This document shows, in pieces, positions 5,520 to 5,570 of a stretch of DNA of 5,570 nucleotides. The stretch is taken from contig JAUWGA010000116.1 of assembly GCA_030606635.1 (NCBI GenBank), positions 1-5,570 of the forward strand. The letters run 5' to 3'. Each line of letters begins with the position of its first letter. Position 1 is the first letter of the stretch. Source of the stretch: Methanosarcinales archaeon (GTDB lineage: Archaea; Halobacteriota; Methanosarcinia; Methanosarcinales; Methanogasteraceae). Made by a program: the position numbers and the translations under genes. Below the pieces are notes generated by a model, which searched no databases, was not told the DNA's origin, and was given only the letters and a program-made list of their open reading frames with translations.

Positions 5520-5570
5520 TCCCCCTCTTTTATCTCCTTGCGACTGCGGAACCATCCTGCACTGAAATTG

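Noticed and set aside
5521..5539. Pyrimidine-rich stretch after the pstS stop as a possible terminator
   Set aside because: The longest T-run is four bases and there is no hairpin; too weak to call, and a pst operon might continue beyond the window.
5530..5570. Minus-strand frame open from the window edge to a TAA at 5530-5532, ending DGSAVARR, possible C-terminus of a convergent gene
   Set aside because: Only 12 codons are visible, another minus frame is also open there, and the end matches no family I can name.
1..5570. CRISPR array, tRNA/rRNA genes, insertion sequence or attachment site
   Set aside because: I saw no regularly spaced repeats, no tRNA-like cloverleaf, no transposase frame and no terminal inverted repeats on either strand.

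Overview
The window looks archaeal, most likely from a methanogen or a methanogen relative (Methanosarcinales, ANME or Syntrophoarchaeum-like lineages). The evidence is a winged-helix regulator with a FilR1/DUF1724-type sensor domain, a signal peptidase with the archaeal/ER-type Ser-His-Asp active site, a Vms1-like (VLRF1) release-factor homologue, AT-rich boxes at about -25 placed like archaeal TATA elements, and Shine-Dalgarno sequences of the GGTGAT type. The placement is inference; no rRNA or other marker gene is present.

Layout. Positions 1-723 (+) hold the 3' part of a radical-SAM activase resembling the anaerobic ribonucleotide reductase activating protein; its start lies before the window. 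It overlaps by ATGA the start of a membrane signal peptidase (720-1499, +). That gene meets tail to tail, with a 4-nt overlap, a FilR1-type regulator (1496-2368, -). Upstream of the regulator on the same strand is an AT-rich UbiA-family prenyltransferase gene (2419-3330, -), whose promoter contains a perfect 7-bp inverted repeat. Next, also on the minus strand, is a VLRF1/Vms1-like protein (3407-4399, -). Divergent from it, across about 180 bp, is a phosphate-binding lipoprotein PstS (4578-5519, +), which carries an apparent internal duplication. The last 50 bases hold no gene I can support.

How the genes fit together. The activase and signal peptidase are translationally coupled but have no obvious shared function. 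The prenyltransferase and regulator could be one transcript, although the regulator has its own TATA-like box in the 50-bp gap. VLRF1 and PstS diverge from a shared intergenic region and appear to be independent (ribosome rescue versus phosphate uptake). I see no CRISPR array, mobile element, tRNA or rRNA. The points most worth a second look are the VLRF1 homologue with a Gly/Arg-rich insertion, the operator-like repeat over the predicted prenyltransferase transcription start, the low-GC island at that gene, the duplicated segment beside the phosphate-binding loop of PstS, and two mutually exclusive hairpins at the convergent gene junction.
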